A stretch of 36,817 nucleotides of DNA from Mycobacterium sp. PO1 (GCF_017312405.1 NZ_BLTG01000049.1:1-36817); one strand, 5' to 3'; positions 1-8,055 are shown, counted from the stretch's first letter. Translations and numbers: made by a program. The notes: generated by a model from the sequence alone, not told the origin.

Positions 1-158
1 TCTCCCCTGACCGTCCCCGATCGCCCCACCGCGATTCGCCTCCGACGGAGTGCGCGAGGGAATGCCGGTGCCGATACTCGTGTGCACGTCGGGGCCCACC
101 CCGGCAAATCACGCGGGCCCCGAACGCCTACCGAGGACGTCGGCGCCGCCGCCTGATC

Positions 159-164
159 TAGACT
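159..164 (+). promoter_or_regulatory. Candidate -10 element for a leaderless SDR transcript
   Basis: The hexamer TAGACT fits the mycobacterial -10 pattern TANNNT. It ends seven bases before the GTG at 171, so the transcript would begin at or next to the start codon. No Shine-Dalgarno sequence lies in the 15 bases before that GTG, which agrees with leaderless translation, common in mycobacteria. The transcription start is inferred, not seen. Confidence 0.45.
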
Positions 165-170
165 CGCGCT

Positions 171-947
171 GTGGACGTCAACGGAACCAGCGCAATTGTC
201 ACCGGCGGAGCATCTGGCATCGGGGCCGCCACGGCCCGACTTCTGGCATCCCAGGGTGCCCGCGTCGTGATCGCCGATATGCAGGCCGAGCGCGGCCAGG
301 AGCTCGCCCACGAGATCGGTGGCGCTTTCGTCAGCGTCGACGTCACCGACACCGCGCAGATCGAAGACGCCGTCAACACCGCTGTGGATCTCGGACCTCT
401 TCGCTCGCTGGTCAACTCGGCCGGAATCGGGTGGGCCCAACGAACCATCGGCAAGGACGGCGAGTTCGCCTCCGCACACAACCTCGACGCCTACAAGAAG
501 GTGCTCGCCATCAACCTGGTCGGCACCTTCGACTGCATCCGGCTCGCCGCGACGGCGATGAGCCGGCTCGATCCCGCAGACTCCGGTGAGCGGGGGGCGA
601 TCGTCAACATGACCAGTGTCGCCGCGTTCGACGGCCAGATCGGTCAGGCCGCGTACTCGTCCTCCAAGGGCGGCGTGGTCGGGTTGACGCTGCCGGTGGC
701 CCGCGACCTGTCGGCCGTCGGGATCCGGGTGAACACCGTCGCGCCCGGGCTGATCGACACACCGATCTACGGCGAGGGTCCCGACTCGGAGGCGTTCAAG
801 GCCAAGCTCGGCGAGTCTGTGCTGTACCCCAAGCGGCTCGGCAAGCCCGAAGAGCTGGCGTCGATGGTGGTGGAACTGATCACGAACTCCTACATGAACG
901 CCGAAGTGGTCCGCGTCGACGGCGGCATCAGGATGCCACCGAAGTAA
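171..947 (+). CDS. Short-chain dehydrogenase, HSD10-like (3-hydroxyacyl-CoA dehydrogenase type II)
   Basis: A 258-residue classical SDR expected to be a soluble NAD(H)-dependent alcohol/ketone oxidoreductase. The Rossmann motif TGGASGIG is at residues 11-18, NSAG at 82-85, and the catalytic Ser149, Tyr162 and Lys166 are present. The block around VAAFDGQIGQAAYSSSKGG is very close to what I know of HSD10-type 3-hydroxyacyl-CoA / 3-hydroxy-2-methylacyl-CoA dehydrogenases, which act in beta-oxidation and branched-chain amino acid breakdown, so that substrate class is the best guess. The start is a GTG preceded by a -10-like hexamer and no Shine-Dalgarno sequence. The length is normal for the family. 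No acyl-CoA dehydrogenase or thiolase lies alongside to confirm the pathway. Confidence 0.88.
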   Translation: MDVNGTSAIVTGGASGIGAATARLLASQGARVVIADMQAERGQELAHEIGGAFVSVDVTDTAQIEDAVNTAVDLGPLRSLVNSAGIGWAQRTIGKDGEFASAHNLDAYKKVLAINLVGTFDCIRLAATAMSRLDPADSGERGAIVNMTSVAAFDGQIGQAAYSSSKGGVVGLTLPVARDLSAVGIRVNTVAPGLIDTPIYGEGPDSEAFKAKLGESVLYPKRLGKPEELASMVVELITNSYMNAEVVRVDGGIRMPPK

Positions 948-1011
948 GCGCCCCTCGCGCCGCGGCCGCGTGCCGCGATGACTATCGAGACGACCTGAGG
1001 TCTACTCGATC

Positions 1012-1563
1012 ATGCGGAGATTGATCTACTCGTTCGGCGTGTCCCTGGATGGCTTCGTCAACGACCGTGGCGGGGGCATCGACTGGAGCGAACCCGACGA
1101 TGAGCTGCACCAGTTCCACAACGACAGGTACCGCGAGTTCGAGATCTCGCTGCACGGCCGCCGACTCTACGAGCTGATGGCCGAGCACTGGCCCTACGTC
1201 CCCGACACAGCGGGGACCATCGAGCGCGAGTTCGCCGTCCTGTGGACCGAGAAGCCCAAGATCGTGTTCTCACGCACCCTTACCGAGGTGCATTGGAACA
1301 GCACGCTCGTGCAGGAGAACGCCGTCGAGGAAGTCCGCGCGCTCAAGAGCGACGGTGACGGCATGATGGAGATCGGCGGGGCGAACCTCGCCGCATCGGT
1401 GATGCCATACGGCCTCATCGATGAGTACCAGTTGTTCGTCTCACCGGTCGTTCTGGGCGGCGGCACGCCGATGTTTCCGCCGCTGAACAACCGCCTGCAC
1501 CTGCGGCTGGCCGAGACGAAGAATTTCGAGTCCGTGCTGATGTTGCGGTACGTCACCGGTTGA
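1012..1563 (+). CDS. Dihydrofolate reductase-like (RibD C-terminal domain) protein
   Basis: A 183-residue single-domain protein of the RibD_C/DHFR fold. It opens with MRRLIYSFGVSLDGFVND, the usual N-terminal strand and 'SLDGF' turn of this family, and has the C-terminal GGANLAASVMPYGLIDEY and SPVVLGGGTPMF blocks that line the NADPH and substrate pocket. Members are often annotated as dihydrofolate reductase family proteins, but most have no proven substrate, and true folate reduction should not be assumed. A GAGGT ribosome-binding site lies about ten bases before the ATG. Its last 123 bases are overlapped antisense by the minus-strand WhiB-like gene, an unusual arrangement. Confidence 0.85.
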   Translation: MRRLIYSFGVSLDGFVNDRGGGIDWSEPDDELHQFHNDRYREFEISLHGRRLYELMAEHWPYVPDTAGTIEREFAVLWTEKPKIVFSRTLTEVHWNSTLVQENAVEEVRALKSDGDGMMEIGGANLAASVMPYGLIDEYQLFVSPVVLGGGTPMFPPLNNRLHLRLAETKNFESVLMLRYVTG

Positions 1564-1881
1564 GCGGCAGGGCGACGACACCGCCGCGCCGGCCGCTCTT
1601 CTGCGCTGCTCGAAGAACAGCGCCCACGAACTCACCTCCGGGTGGGTGGCCAGCAGCGCGCGCCGCTGACGCTCCGTCATCCCTCCCCACACCCCGTATT
1701 CCACCCGGGTGTCGAGCGCCTCGGCGGCGCATTGCAGGACGACCGGACAGTGACGGCAGATCTTCGCGGCCTGCTTCTGCGCGGCGCCCTGCACGAACAG
1801 CTCATCCGGATCGGCCTTGCGGCAGCGCGCCTGGGACATCCACTCGGCACGCGCCTCAAGCCGTCCGTAGTCGCGGTCCAT
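1441..1881 (-). CDS. WhiB4-like iron-sulfur regulator with C-terminal run-on
   Basis: A 146-residue Wbl-family protein. The four cluster-binding cysteines are C20, C42, C45 and C51 (CxxC plus CxxxxxC spacing), followed by the GVWGG turn at 63-67 and the basic ERQRRALL segment. The stretch DPDELFV-GAAQ-KAA-ICRHCP strongly resembles M. tuberculosis WhiB4, a redox-responsive [4Fe-4S] DNA-binding protein. The chosen ATG has AAGGGG about nine bases upstream; a longer TTG-initiated form is possible. Residues from about 101 onward (46 residues, with an extra cysteine at 105) look unlike the family, whose members usually end near this point. This tail is encoded antisense to the end of the RibD-like gene, as if the original stop codon were lost. 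Because the neighbourhood differs from the M. tuberculosis whiB4 locus, it may be a second paralogue. Confidence 0.82.
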   Translation of the reverse strand: MDRDYGRLEARAEWMSQARCRKADPDELFVQGAAQKQAAKICRHCPVVLQCAAEALDTRVEYGVWGGMTERQRRALLATHPEVSSWALFFEQRRRAAGAAVSSPCRSTGDVPQHQHGLEILRLGQPQVQAVVQRRKHRRAAAQNDR

Positions 1882-2044
1882 GTCTTCTGCCCCTTCACGA
1901 TGGGCCGGCAGCAAGCTGGTCTGCGATTCCCGACTCCTCGTTCAGCAAACGGTAGTGACAGACGATGCAGGGTTGTGAGGAGCAAAGTGCCCCGGCTTGG
2001 TGGGACTTTGGTCGTTCGGCCCGGCCGCGTGCTCTCAGGGTTGT

Positions 2045-2197
2045 TCAGCCGGTCGCGTCGCCCGCCGTGGTGATGCCGCATCGCCAGCACGGCGACCCCG
2101 GATCATCGTTGAAGGCGCTGCACTCCGGGCAGACATGGTCGAGCCAGCACACCGGATCACCAACGTCCGGATCGCGACCGGGACCACCGTCAGTCAT
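2045..2197 (-). CDS. Small zinc-ribbon-like protein, 50 residues
   Basis: A short reading frame begins nine bases after the stop of the TetR gene on the same strand. It encodes a 50-residue acidic protein with cysteines arranged C17...C23-x2-C26...C37-x2-C40, within the segments HVCPECSAF and SPCWRCG. Two CxxC pairs separated by ten residues fit a zinc ribbon or rubredoxin-like knuckle. The conserved-looking Cys pattern and the tight spacing to the upstream gene support a real, co-transcribed gene. GGTGG abuts the ATG, so translation probably depends on coupling to the TetR gene. Function is unknown; metal or DNA binding is only an inference. Confidence 0.62.
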   Translation of the reverse strand: MTDGGPGRDPDVGDPVCWLDHVCPECSAFNDDPGSPCWRCGITTAGDATG

Positions 2198-2206
2198 CCA
2201 CCGATG

Positions 2207-2812
2207 CTAGCCAGCCGCGGCCGGCCACCGTTCCGTGATCAGCTCCGTCACCGCCTCGACCCAGGCGTCGTCGAGGACCGCATCGGGACGGACGAGAATG
2301 CGGAAGATCGCCGTCCCCGCCACCACCTCGGCGAGCAACGGCAGCTCATCATCGTCGCGGCGCCGTTGCCCGAAGCGTGATTCGAAGTCGGCCAGGTTTC
2401 CCGCCAGTCGGGCGATCATCAGTCTGTGCAGCTCGGGGTCGGCAACCGTGTCGGCGATCAAGCCCGGCAACGCCACCCGCACCTCGGGCCGGTCGAACAT
2501 CGTGCGCATCGCCTGCACCAGCCCGCGAATGTCCTCGCGGATATCGCCTGAACCGTTGGGCGTGAAGTTCGCGTCCTCCGACAGCACGGCTTCGTGGACC
2601 AGGTGCACCTTCCCCGACCACCGCCGGTAGATCGCGGCGGTGGTCGTTCCGGCGTGTGCGGCGATCGCCGACAGCGACAGCGCCGAGTAGCCGGTCTGCA
2701 CGATCAGCTCGCGGGTGGCCGCGATGATCGCAGCGTCGATCCTGCTGTCCCGCGGCCGGCCCGGCGTCGGCCGCGCGGCGGTCTTGCCATCGGTGGCTTG
2801 ATCTGCTGTCAT
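2207..2812 (-). CDS. TetR/AcrR-family transcriptional regulator
   Basis: A 201-residue repressor-type protein. The N-terminal TetR domain contains DAAIIAATRELIVQTGYSAL and the helix-turn-helix around residues 47-66, ending in AAIYRRWSGK. The ATG at 2812 gives a conventional length; upstream in-frame codons would run through the divergent promoter. It is divergent from the lipocalin-like/F420/PEP-synthase operon with only about 50 bases between starts, and a perfect palindrome (2827-2843) lies in that gap. Local control of that operon and of itself is therefore the likely role. The ligand is unknown. It belongs to the same 'IYRRW-K-HLVHEA' subgroup as the TetR gene at 20757-21350. The zinc-ribbon-like gene follows in the same transcript. 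Confidence 0.9.
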   Translation of the reverse strand: MTADQATDGKTAARPTPGRPRDSRIDAAIIAATRELIVQTGYSALSLSAIAAHAGTTTAAIYRRWSGKVHLVHEAVLSEDANFTPNGSGDIREDIRGLVQAMRTMFDRPEVRVALPGLIADTVADPELHRLMIARLAGNLADFESRFGQRRRDDDELPLLAEVVAGTAIFRILVRPDAVLDDAWVEAVTELITERWPAAAG

Positions 2813-2826
2813 GGTCCCCACAATTC

Positions 2827-2843
2827 CGATACAGGTCGTATCG
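2827..2843. promoter_or_regulatory. Palindromic operator between divergent TetR gene and operon
   Basis: CGATAC and GTATCG form a perfect six-base inverted repeat around a five-base centre, overlapped by a partial second GTATC copy. It sits 15 bases before the TetR start and 20 bases before the GTG of the divergent operon, so bound repressor would cover both promoters. Position and symmetry fit a TetR operator; binding itself is inferred. Confidence 0.6.
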
Positions 2844-2862
2844 TATCTTAATGGAGGGTGTT

Positions 2863-3978
2863 GTGAGTCTGAGCCCGCTCGACGAGTATCCGATCCATCA
2901 GACGCCGTCACCGATCGCGACACCGGCAACCTCGGATCGGAACTTCTACGACCGGTCCTACTTCAACGTGCTCGATCGCCAGGGCCGCTTCATGGCGCTG
3001 ACCGGCATCGGGTACTACCCCCGCCTGGGCGTCAAGGATGCCTACTTCCTCGTCCGCCGCGGCGACACCCAGACCGCCCTGCACTTCAGTGACTCCGTCG
3101 ACGACGACCGCCTTCACCAGCACGTCAACGGATATCGCCTCGAGGTCGTCGAACCGCTTCAGGAGCTGCACCTGACGGTCGCCGAAACCGAGGGCATCTC
3201 GGCTGACCTGACATGGCGCGGGTTGTTCCCCGCCGCACTCGAGCGGCCGCACGAGATGCTCACTGAGCGGCGAGTCACATTGCAGGCGTGCCGCTTTGCC
3301 CAAGTCGGAAGTTGGGAGGGTTGGATCGACGTCGATGGCGAGCGGATCGCGGTCGGGCACGACACCAGTGTGGCGAGCCGGGACCGGTCCTGGGGTATCC
3401 GACCGGTCGGTGAGCCGGAGCCCGCCGGGCGGCCCGACGCCGCGTTCCGCGGGATGTGGTGGTTGTATCTGCCGCTCGCGTTCGACGACTACCAGTTGTT
3501 CCTGATCCTGCAGGAGGATCCGGACGGTCACCGGAGCCTCTACGACTGCACCCGCCGCTGGCGCGACGGCACCGTCGAACAACTCGACGGTGTGCGCGCC
3601 ACCATCCACTACACCCCCGGCACCCGGATCCCCCACGGGGCGCACGTCGAGTTCATGAACCGGGCCGGAGACCGCATGAACCTCGATGTCGAGTCGAAGT
3701 TGTTCGCGCCCATCGCCTTCGGTTCCGGATACGGCGGCGACACCTCCTGGGGGCACGGAACCTGGAAAGACGGGCCGTTCACCGAGCGGGTCAGCTTCGA
3801 CCTGACCGATCCGGCGGTGATGGCCCGCGCGCCGTTCAGCCTGATCGACCACGTGGCCTCGGCAGTGTGCACGGAAGCCGACGGGCGTACCGCCCAGGGG
3901 GCCGGGCTGTTCGAACACGGGGTGATCGGTCCGCACCACCCGTCGGGCTTCTCCGACTGGACCGACGTCGCGGAATAG
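2863..3978 (+). CDS. Lipocalin-like (DUF7064/AttH-type) protein
   Basis: A 371-residue protein without signal peptide or membrane helix. Repeated beta-rich blocks with tryptophans and charged turns (SWEGWIDVDGERI, RDRSWGIRP, GTWKDGPFTERVSFDL) resemble the AttH/carotenoid-hydratase-like double lipocalin fold found in DUF7064 proteins, which may hold hydrophobic ligands. The GTG start is preferred to the ATG twelve bases upstream because GGAGGG lies four bases before the GTG and overlaps that ATG. It is the first gene of an operon with an F420-dependent oxidoreductase (adjacent stop and start) and a PEP-synthase-like enzyme, under a divergent TetR gene. A related fold seems to form the C-terminal half of the 17135-19126 protein. 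A role in binding or transforming a lipid-like substrate is inference. Confidence 0.72.
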   Translation: MSLSPLDEYPIHQTPSPIATPATSDRNFYDRSYFNVLDRQGRFMALTGIGYYPRLGVKDAYFLVRRGDTQTALHFSDSVDDDRLHQHVNGYRLEVVEPLQELHLTVAETEGISADLTWRGLFPAALERPHEMLTERRVTLQACRFAQVGSWEGWIDVDGERIAVGHDTSVASRDRSWGIRPVGEPEPAGRPDAAFRGMWWLYLPLAFDDYQLFLILQEDPDGHRSLYDCTRRWRDGTVEQLDGVRATIHYTPGTRIPHGAHVEFMNRAGDRMNLDVESKLFAPIAFGSGYGGDTSWGHGTWKDGPFTERVSFDLTDPAVMARAPFSLIDHVASAVCTEADGRTAQGAGLFEHGVIGPHHPSGFSDWTDVAE

Positions 3979-4974
3979 GTGACCACCATGAAGATCATGA
4001 CAGCGCTGTTCGGTCCGACCGACGTCGTACAGAGGGCGACCCTGCTGAAGGAGGCGGGCGCATCAGGCGTGTTCACGTTCGAAGGTCCTCACGACGTGTT
4101 CACCCCACTTGTGCTGGCGTCGACGGTTCCTGGCCTGGACGTGATGTCCAATGTGGCTATTGCGCTCCCCCGCAACCCTGTTCAGCTCGCTCACCAGGCC
4201 AACGATCTGCAACTGCTCAGCGAGGGCAGGTTCATCCTCGGGCTGGGCACCCAGATCCGCACACAGATCGAGAAGCGTTACGGGGCCGAGTTCGACCGGC
4301 CCGTCGCACGGATGAAGGAGCTGGTCGGGGCGTTGCGGGCGATCTTCGCCACCTGGGACACCGGCGAGCGGCTCGATTTCCGCGGTGAGTTCTACCGCCA
4401 CACGTTGATGACGCCGACCTTCGTCCCCGGTCCCAATCCGTTCGGTCCGCCGCCGATCTACCTCGGCGCGCTCGGACCCCGGCTGACCCGCGCCACCGCG
4501 GAAGTGGCCGACGGCCTGCTGGTGATGCCGTTCGGCTCGAAGCGCTTCCTGCACGAGACGACGATGCCCGCCGTGCGCGAGGGCCTGGCCGCGGCAGGCC
4601 GCAGCGACGACGACTTCGCGGTGGTGCCCGAGATCATCGTGTCGGTGGGTTCCGACGACCGAGACCACACCTCGACGCGAATGTTGTTGGCGTTCTACGG
4701 ATCCACCCCCGCCTACCGGCCCGTGCTCGATGCCCATGGGTGGGGCGATCTGCAACCGGAGCTGAACGCGATGTCCAAGCAGGGCCGGTGGCAGGAGATG
4801 GCCACGCTGATCGACGACGAGATGCTGCACACGATCGCCGCGTGCGGCACGCCGGCTGAGGTGGCCGCACACATCCGCGACCGCGTCGAGGGGGTGTCCG
4901 ACCGGATCTGTCTGTACCAGCCGGGGCCCATCGCGGTCGACGCGCTGGCCGAGATCGTGGATGCGCTGGTCTGA
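3979..4974 (+). CDS. F420-dependent luciferase-like oxidoreductase (TIGR03617 type)
   Basis: A 331-residue LLM-class enzyme with the TIM-barrel landmarks NVAIALPRNPVQLAHQANDLQLLSEGR split over residues 58-84, FILGLGTQ, and PPIYLGALGPRLTRATAEVADGLL. Such proteins transfer hydride between coenzyme F420 and an organic substrate. I believe it fits the mycobacterial TIGR03617 subfamily, whose substrates are unknown. The GTG start immediately follows the TAG stop of the preceding gene, so translational coupling is likely; an ATG three codons later is the alternative. The three-gene operon order (lipocalin-like, F420 enzyme, PEP-synthase-like) suggests joint action on one compound. Confidence 0.87.
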   Translation: MTTMKIMTALFGPTDVVQRATLLKEAGASGVFTFEGPHDVFTPLVLASTVPGLDVMSNVAIALPRNPVQLAHQANDLQLLSEGRFILGLGTQIRTQIEKRYGAEFDRPVARMKELVGALRAIFATWDTGERLDFRGEFYRHTLMTPTFVPGPNPFGPPPIYLGALGPRLTRATAEVADGLLVMPFGSKRFLHETTMPAVREGLAAAGRSDDDFAVVPEIIVSVGSDDRDHTSTRMLLAFYGSTPAYRPVLDAHGWGDLQPELNAMSKQGRWQEMATLIDDEMLHTIAACGTPAEVAAHIRDRVEGVSDRICLYQPGPIAVDALAEIVDALV

Positions 4975-4978
4975 CGAC

Positions 4979-7417
4979 ATGACAGCCAGGACCGTCGAAT
5001 TCGACGACATCACCGACGCCCGCTTCGGCGGGAAGGCGGCCGGCCTCGCCGAGCTGCGCCGCCTCGGCCTCGCAGTGCCGCCGGGGTTCGTCCTCGCCGA
5101 GGCCTCCGCGCCGAACGCCGCCGAGGTCGCCAGGGGACGCTTCGACAGGATGGCCGCCAACGGGACGACCCCGGTCGCCGTCCGGTCTTCCGCAGTCGGC
5201 GAGGACGGCGTCGACCAGTCCTTCGCCGGCCAGTATGACACCGTGCTGGGCGTCGACTCTGTCGACGTGTTCGCCGCGGCCATCCGCAGGTGCGCCGAAT
5301 CGGTGGATTCGCAGCGTGCCTCGGCCTACAGCGAGCATTCCACCGCCACCATGCACGTCGTCGTGCAGCAGATGGTCGACGCGCGCGCGGCAGGCGTGGT
5401 GTTCACCGCCGACCCGGCGTCCGGCCGGCGCGACCTGATGGTCATCGATGCCATCGCCGGCCTCGGTGAGGCACTCGTCGATGGGTCGGCCTCCCCCGAG
5501 CATGTGGTGTTGCACGCCGATGGCAGCACCGCCGTCCACGAAGTGGCCGGGTCGGCCGTCCTCACCGCTCGGGATATCGACGACATCCGGGCGGGAGCCC
5601 TGAAGGCGGCGCGCCACTGGGGCCGACCGTTGGATCTGGAGTGGGCGATCGACCGATCCGGTCACCTGTGGTGGCTGCAGGCACGCCCGATCACGACGCT
5701 GCCCGGCGACCTCAACGAGATGGACTCCCCGGTGGCCGGGCACACCCACGTGTACACCCGCTGCAACATCGGCGAGATGATGCCGGGAGCGTTCTGTCCG
5801 TTGACGGCGTCGGTGTCGGGCTTCGCCATCGATTACGCAATGCAGATGACCCAGGTGGTGGCCAGGGCGCAGCCGCGCTACGAGTCGCCGTGGCTGCAGG
5901 TCGGCTACTTCTACGGGCACATGTTCTTGAACATGACCGAGGGCACCGCGCTGAGTTCCGGAATTCTGGGTAACTCCTTGGAGCAGTTCTCCATGTCCAT
6001 CTGCGGTCGGGTCATCGACGAGTTGGAACCCAAACCGCCGCAGCCCTTCCGGCGCAAGCTCGGTAACACGATCAGGCTCACCTCCCATGCGCTGTCGGCA
6101 GGGCCGGCGATCCGTCGGCTCGACCGCCAGATCGCGGGATTCCGGATACCGACCAGCCGTGATGCCCGCGTCGTGCTGCGCCAGCTGGAGACCGGGGTCG
6201 AGCTGTACTGCGACGTCACACTGACCCACGTGCGGTCCTCGTCACGCGCCGCGGTCGCGGCCAACATCCTCGAAAGCCGCCTCATCGCACAGGCGGTCAA
6301 GGACGGACGCAGCGAGGAGGACGGACGGGCCGATGCGATGCGCGTGATGGCCGGCGCCGCCGACGTCGAAAGTGCAGTCATGCTCGAGGAACTCGACGCG
6401 GTGGTGCGTACGCTGGCCGCCCACAACGCGGCAGCCGAGGCCTTTCTCGTCGCGGCGCCGGAGGCCGCCGTCACAACCCTTCGCGCCGCAGACAGTCCCA
6501 GCGGCGCCGCGCTTCGCCGGTTCTTGAACCGCCACGGTCACCGCGGCTACCGCGAACTGTGCATGCGCGACCCCTCCTGGGCCGAGGACCCGAATGGCCT
6601 GGGAACGATGATGCAAGTCATGCTCCAGGCTGCGCTCGACCCCGCCGACCGTGGTCCGGTATCCCGCGAGTCCCCCGCCCCGGCATCGGCATCCGTCCGA
6701 TTCCTGGCGCGGCTCGCGCAGGGCGGTGCGCGTGGTCGCGAAGAGACGAAATCCAAGATGGCATTGATGGCGCACGCACTCAAGCGCGGCTACCGCCACC
6801 TCGGCGAGGTGCTCGCCGGTGCGGGGCGGTTACCCGACGCGGATCTTGTCTTCTTCTTCGACCGCACCGAGCTTGCCCGCGTCGTCGGCTCCGACGACAT
6901 CACCGACCTGGTCGGGCGCGCCCGCAGCCGGCGAGAGGCGCTGGCGTATCAGGACGCCCTGGAGTTCGAGGACGTGTCGGTGGGCCGGCCCACTCCCCGC
7001 GTCTTTCGGCGTCCTTGTGCTGCCGCCGACGACGCGATCATCGGCCGGCCGGCCAGCCGGGGCGTCGTCGAGGGGGTTGTGCGCGTGGCGAAGTCGATTC
7101 GCGAGGCACGTGACGTCCAGCGCGGGGAGATCCTGGTGGCACCGGTCACGGACGTGGGCTGGACACCGTACTTCACGGTCATCGCCGCTCTGGTGACCGA
7201 CATCGGCAGTTCGGTCTCCCATGGCGCGGTGGTGGCCCGCGAATACGGCCTGCCGTGTGTGGTCAACACCCTGGTCGGTACGCAGGTGCTCCAGACCGGC
7301 GATCGGGTGCGCGTGGACGGCGACCACGGCGTGGTGACACGCCTCGACCAACCCGGCGTGGTGACACGCCTCGACCAACCCGGCGTGGTGACACGCCTCG
7401 ATCACACGGCGTCGTGA
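4979..7417 (+). CDS. PEP synthase / rifampin phosphotransferase-like enzyme
   Basis: An 812-residue protein. The N-terminal third is a PPDK/PEP-synthase ATP-grasp domain (VRSSAVGEDG, SFAGQYDTVLGV, VVQQMVDARAAGVVFTADP, WWLQARPI). The middle is less conserved. The C-terminal swivelling domain carries the phospho-acceptor histidine, H748, in SVSHGAVVAREYGLP. This two-ended layout without a PEP-binding TIM barrel matches rifampin phosphotransferases and related dikinases, which use ATP to phosphorylate a small molecule, so PEP synthesis itself is unlikely. The ATG at 4979 is four bases after the F420 gene's stop; an ATG at 4961 overlaps that gene. The last 28 codons are a 27-base tandem repeat giving VVTRLDQPG copies, with the stop created by a one-base deletion in the repeat. 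Confidence 0.85.
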   Translation: MTARTVEFDDITDARFGGKAAGLAELRRLGLAVPPGFVLAEASAPNAAEVARGRFDRMAANGTTPVAVRSSAVGEDGVDQSFAGQYDTVLGVDSVDVFAAAIRRCAESVDSQRASAYSEHSTATMHVVVQQMVDARAAGVVFTADPASGRRDLMVIDAIAGLGEALVDGSASPEHVVLHADGSTAVHEVAGSAVLTARDIDDIRAGALKAARHWGRPLDLEWAIDRSGHLWWLQARPITTLPGDLNEMDSPVAGHTHVYTRCNIGEMMPGAFCPLTASVSGFAIDYAMQMTQVVARAQPRYESPWLQVGYFYGHMFLNMTEGTALSSGILGNSLEQFSMSICGRVIDELEPKPPQPFRRKLGNTIRLTSHALSAGPAIRRLDRQIAGFRIPTSRDARVVLRQLETGVELYCDVTLTHVRSSSRAAVAANILESRLIAQAVKDGRSEEDGRADAMRVMAGAADVESAVMLEELDAVVRTLAAHNAAAEAFLVAAPEAAVTTLRAADSPSGAALRRFLNRHGHRGYRELCMRDPSWAEDPNGLGTMMQVMLQAALDPADRGPVSRESPAPASASVRFLARLAQGGARGREETKSKMALMAHALKRGYRHLGEVLAGAGRLPDADLVFFFDRTELARVVGSDDITDLVGRARSRREALAYQDALEFEDVSVGRPTPRVFRRPCAAADDAIIGRPASRGVVEGVVRVAKSIREARDVQRGEILVAPVTDVGWTPYFTVIAALVTDIGSSVSHGAVVAREYGLPCVVNTLVGTQVLQTGDRVRVDGDHGVVTRLDQPGVVTRLDQPGVVTRLDHTAS

Positions 7418-7436
7418 CACCCCTCGATCGCCACTG
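7331..7436 (+). repeat. 27-base tandem repeat at the 3' end of the dikinase-like gene
   Basis: Two exact 27-base units (7331-7357, 7358-7384), a third that is one base short (7385-7410) and a degenerate fourth (from 7411) encode VVTRLDQPG twice and then VVTRLDHTAS. The missing base shifts the frame and makes the TGA at 7415-7417. With a full third unit the frame would run on to VVTPLDRH and a TGA at 7435-7437, probably the ancestral end. The repeat looks recent and slippage-prone. Confidence 0.9.
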
Positions 7437-7445
7437 AAGGCCCCG

Positions 7446-8024
7446 TCAGTCCGACAGGCCCAACATCCGGCGCGTCAGACTTTTCAGGTGGACACGCAAC
7501 GTGTCGCCGTCGACGTCGGCCACCAGCGGATGCATCACGCTCACGCTGATCGCGCTCGACAGGATCGCCGCGTGCAGCCGTGCCTCGACACCCCCATCGG
7601 TTCCGAGTAGCGCGGCGTACAGACGCTCGACGAACCGCTGGAACGGCTCGTACTCCCCCTGCAGCCTGATGATCACCGGATCGAAGCTCAGCGCGCTGAC
7701 CAGGCCGCGCCGGTCGATGGCCTGATCGACCATCCGGTCGATCAGCACCTCCCGAGCCTTCGGACCGCCCGCTTCGGCATCCTCGAGCGCGTCCTCGAGC
7801 GCAGCCATCTCCCGTTCGGTGATCGCGATGACGATTTCCTCTTTGGTCCGGAACTGCCGGTAGACCGCAGCCTTCGTGACACCCATCGCGTCCGCGATCA
7901 TCTGCAGCGAGGTGCCGCTGACACCGTGCTCGGCGATGAGAACCAAAGCCGCGTCCAGCACCCGTGTTTGCGCTGCCGTGCGCCTGATCGCGCGGAAGCT
8001 GCGGACTTCGTGCGGGGCCGTCAC
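7446..8024 (-). CDS. TetR/AcrR-family transcriptional regulator
   Basis: A 192-residue regulator. The TetR N-domain runs TRVLDAALVLIAEHGVSGTS with helix-turn-helix residues about 39-58, ending KAAVYRQFRTKEEI. The GTG at 8024 gives a normal N-terminus; a longer frame to 8117 would cross the palindromes and reach into the divergent gene, so it is rejected. The C-terminal ligand domain is unassigned. It is divergent from the membrane protein/oxidase-subunit operon starting at 8111, with two strong inverted repeats in the 86-base gap, so it most likely represses that operon and itself. Its 3' end lies 28 bases from the end of the convergent dikinase-like gene. Confidence 0.9.
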   Translation of the reverse strand: MTAPHEVRSFRAIRRTAAQTRVLDAALVLIAEHGVSGTSLQMIADAMGVTKAAVYRQFRTKEEIVIAITEREMAALEDALEDAEAGGPKAREVLIDRMVDQAIDRRGLVSALSFDPVIIRLQGEYEPFQRFVERLYAALLGTDGGVEARLHAAILSSAISVSVMHPLVADVDGDTLRVHLKSLTRRMLGLSD

Positions 8025-8037
8025 AGCGTCAGGATAA

Positions 8038-8055
8038 CGAACGATTGACCGTTCG
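8038..8055. promoter_or_regulatory. Inverted repeat CGAACG-N6-CGTTCG
   Basis: A perfect six-base inverted repeat lies 14 bases before the TetR GTG at 8024. It abuts the longer palindrome at 8056-8095. It may be a second regulator site for autoregulation. Evidence is symmetry and position only. Confidence 0.45.

Noticed and set aside
4063..6229. Long minus-strand frames over the F420 oxidoreductase and dikinase-like genes
   Set aside because: Low-complexity Arg/Asp/Gly/His products opposite genes with clear motifs; shadows only.
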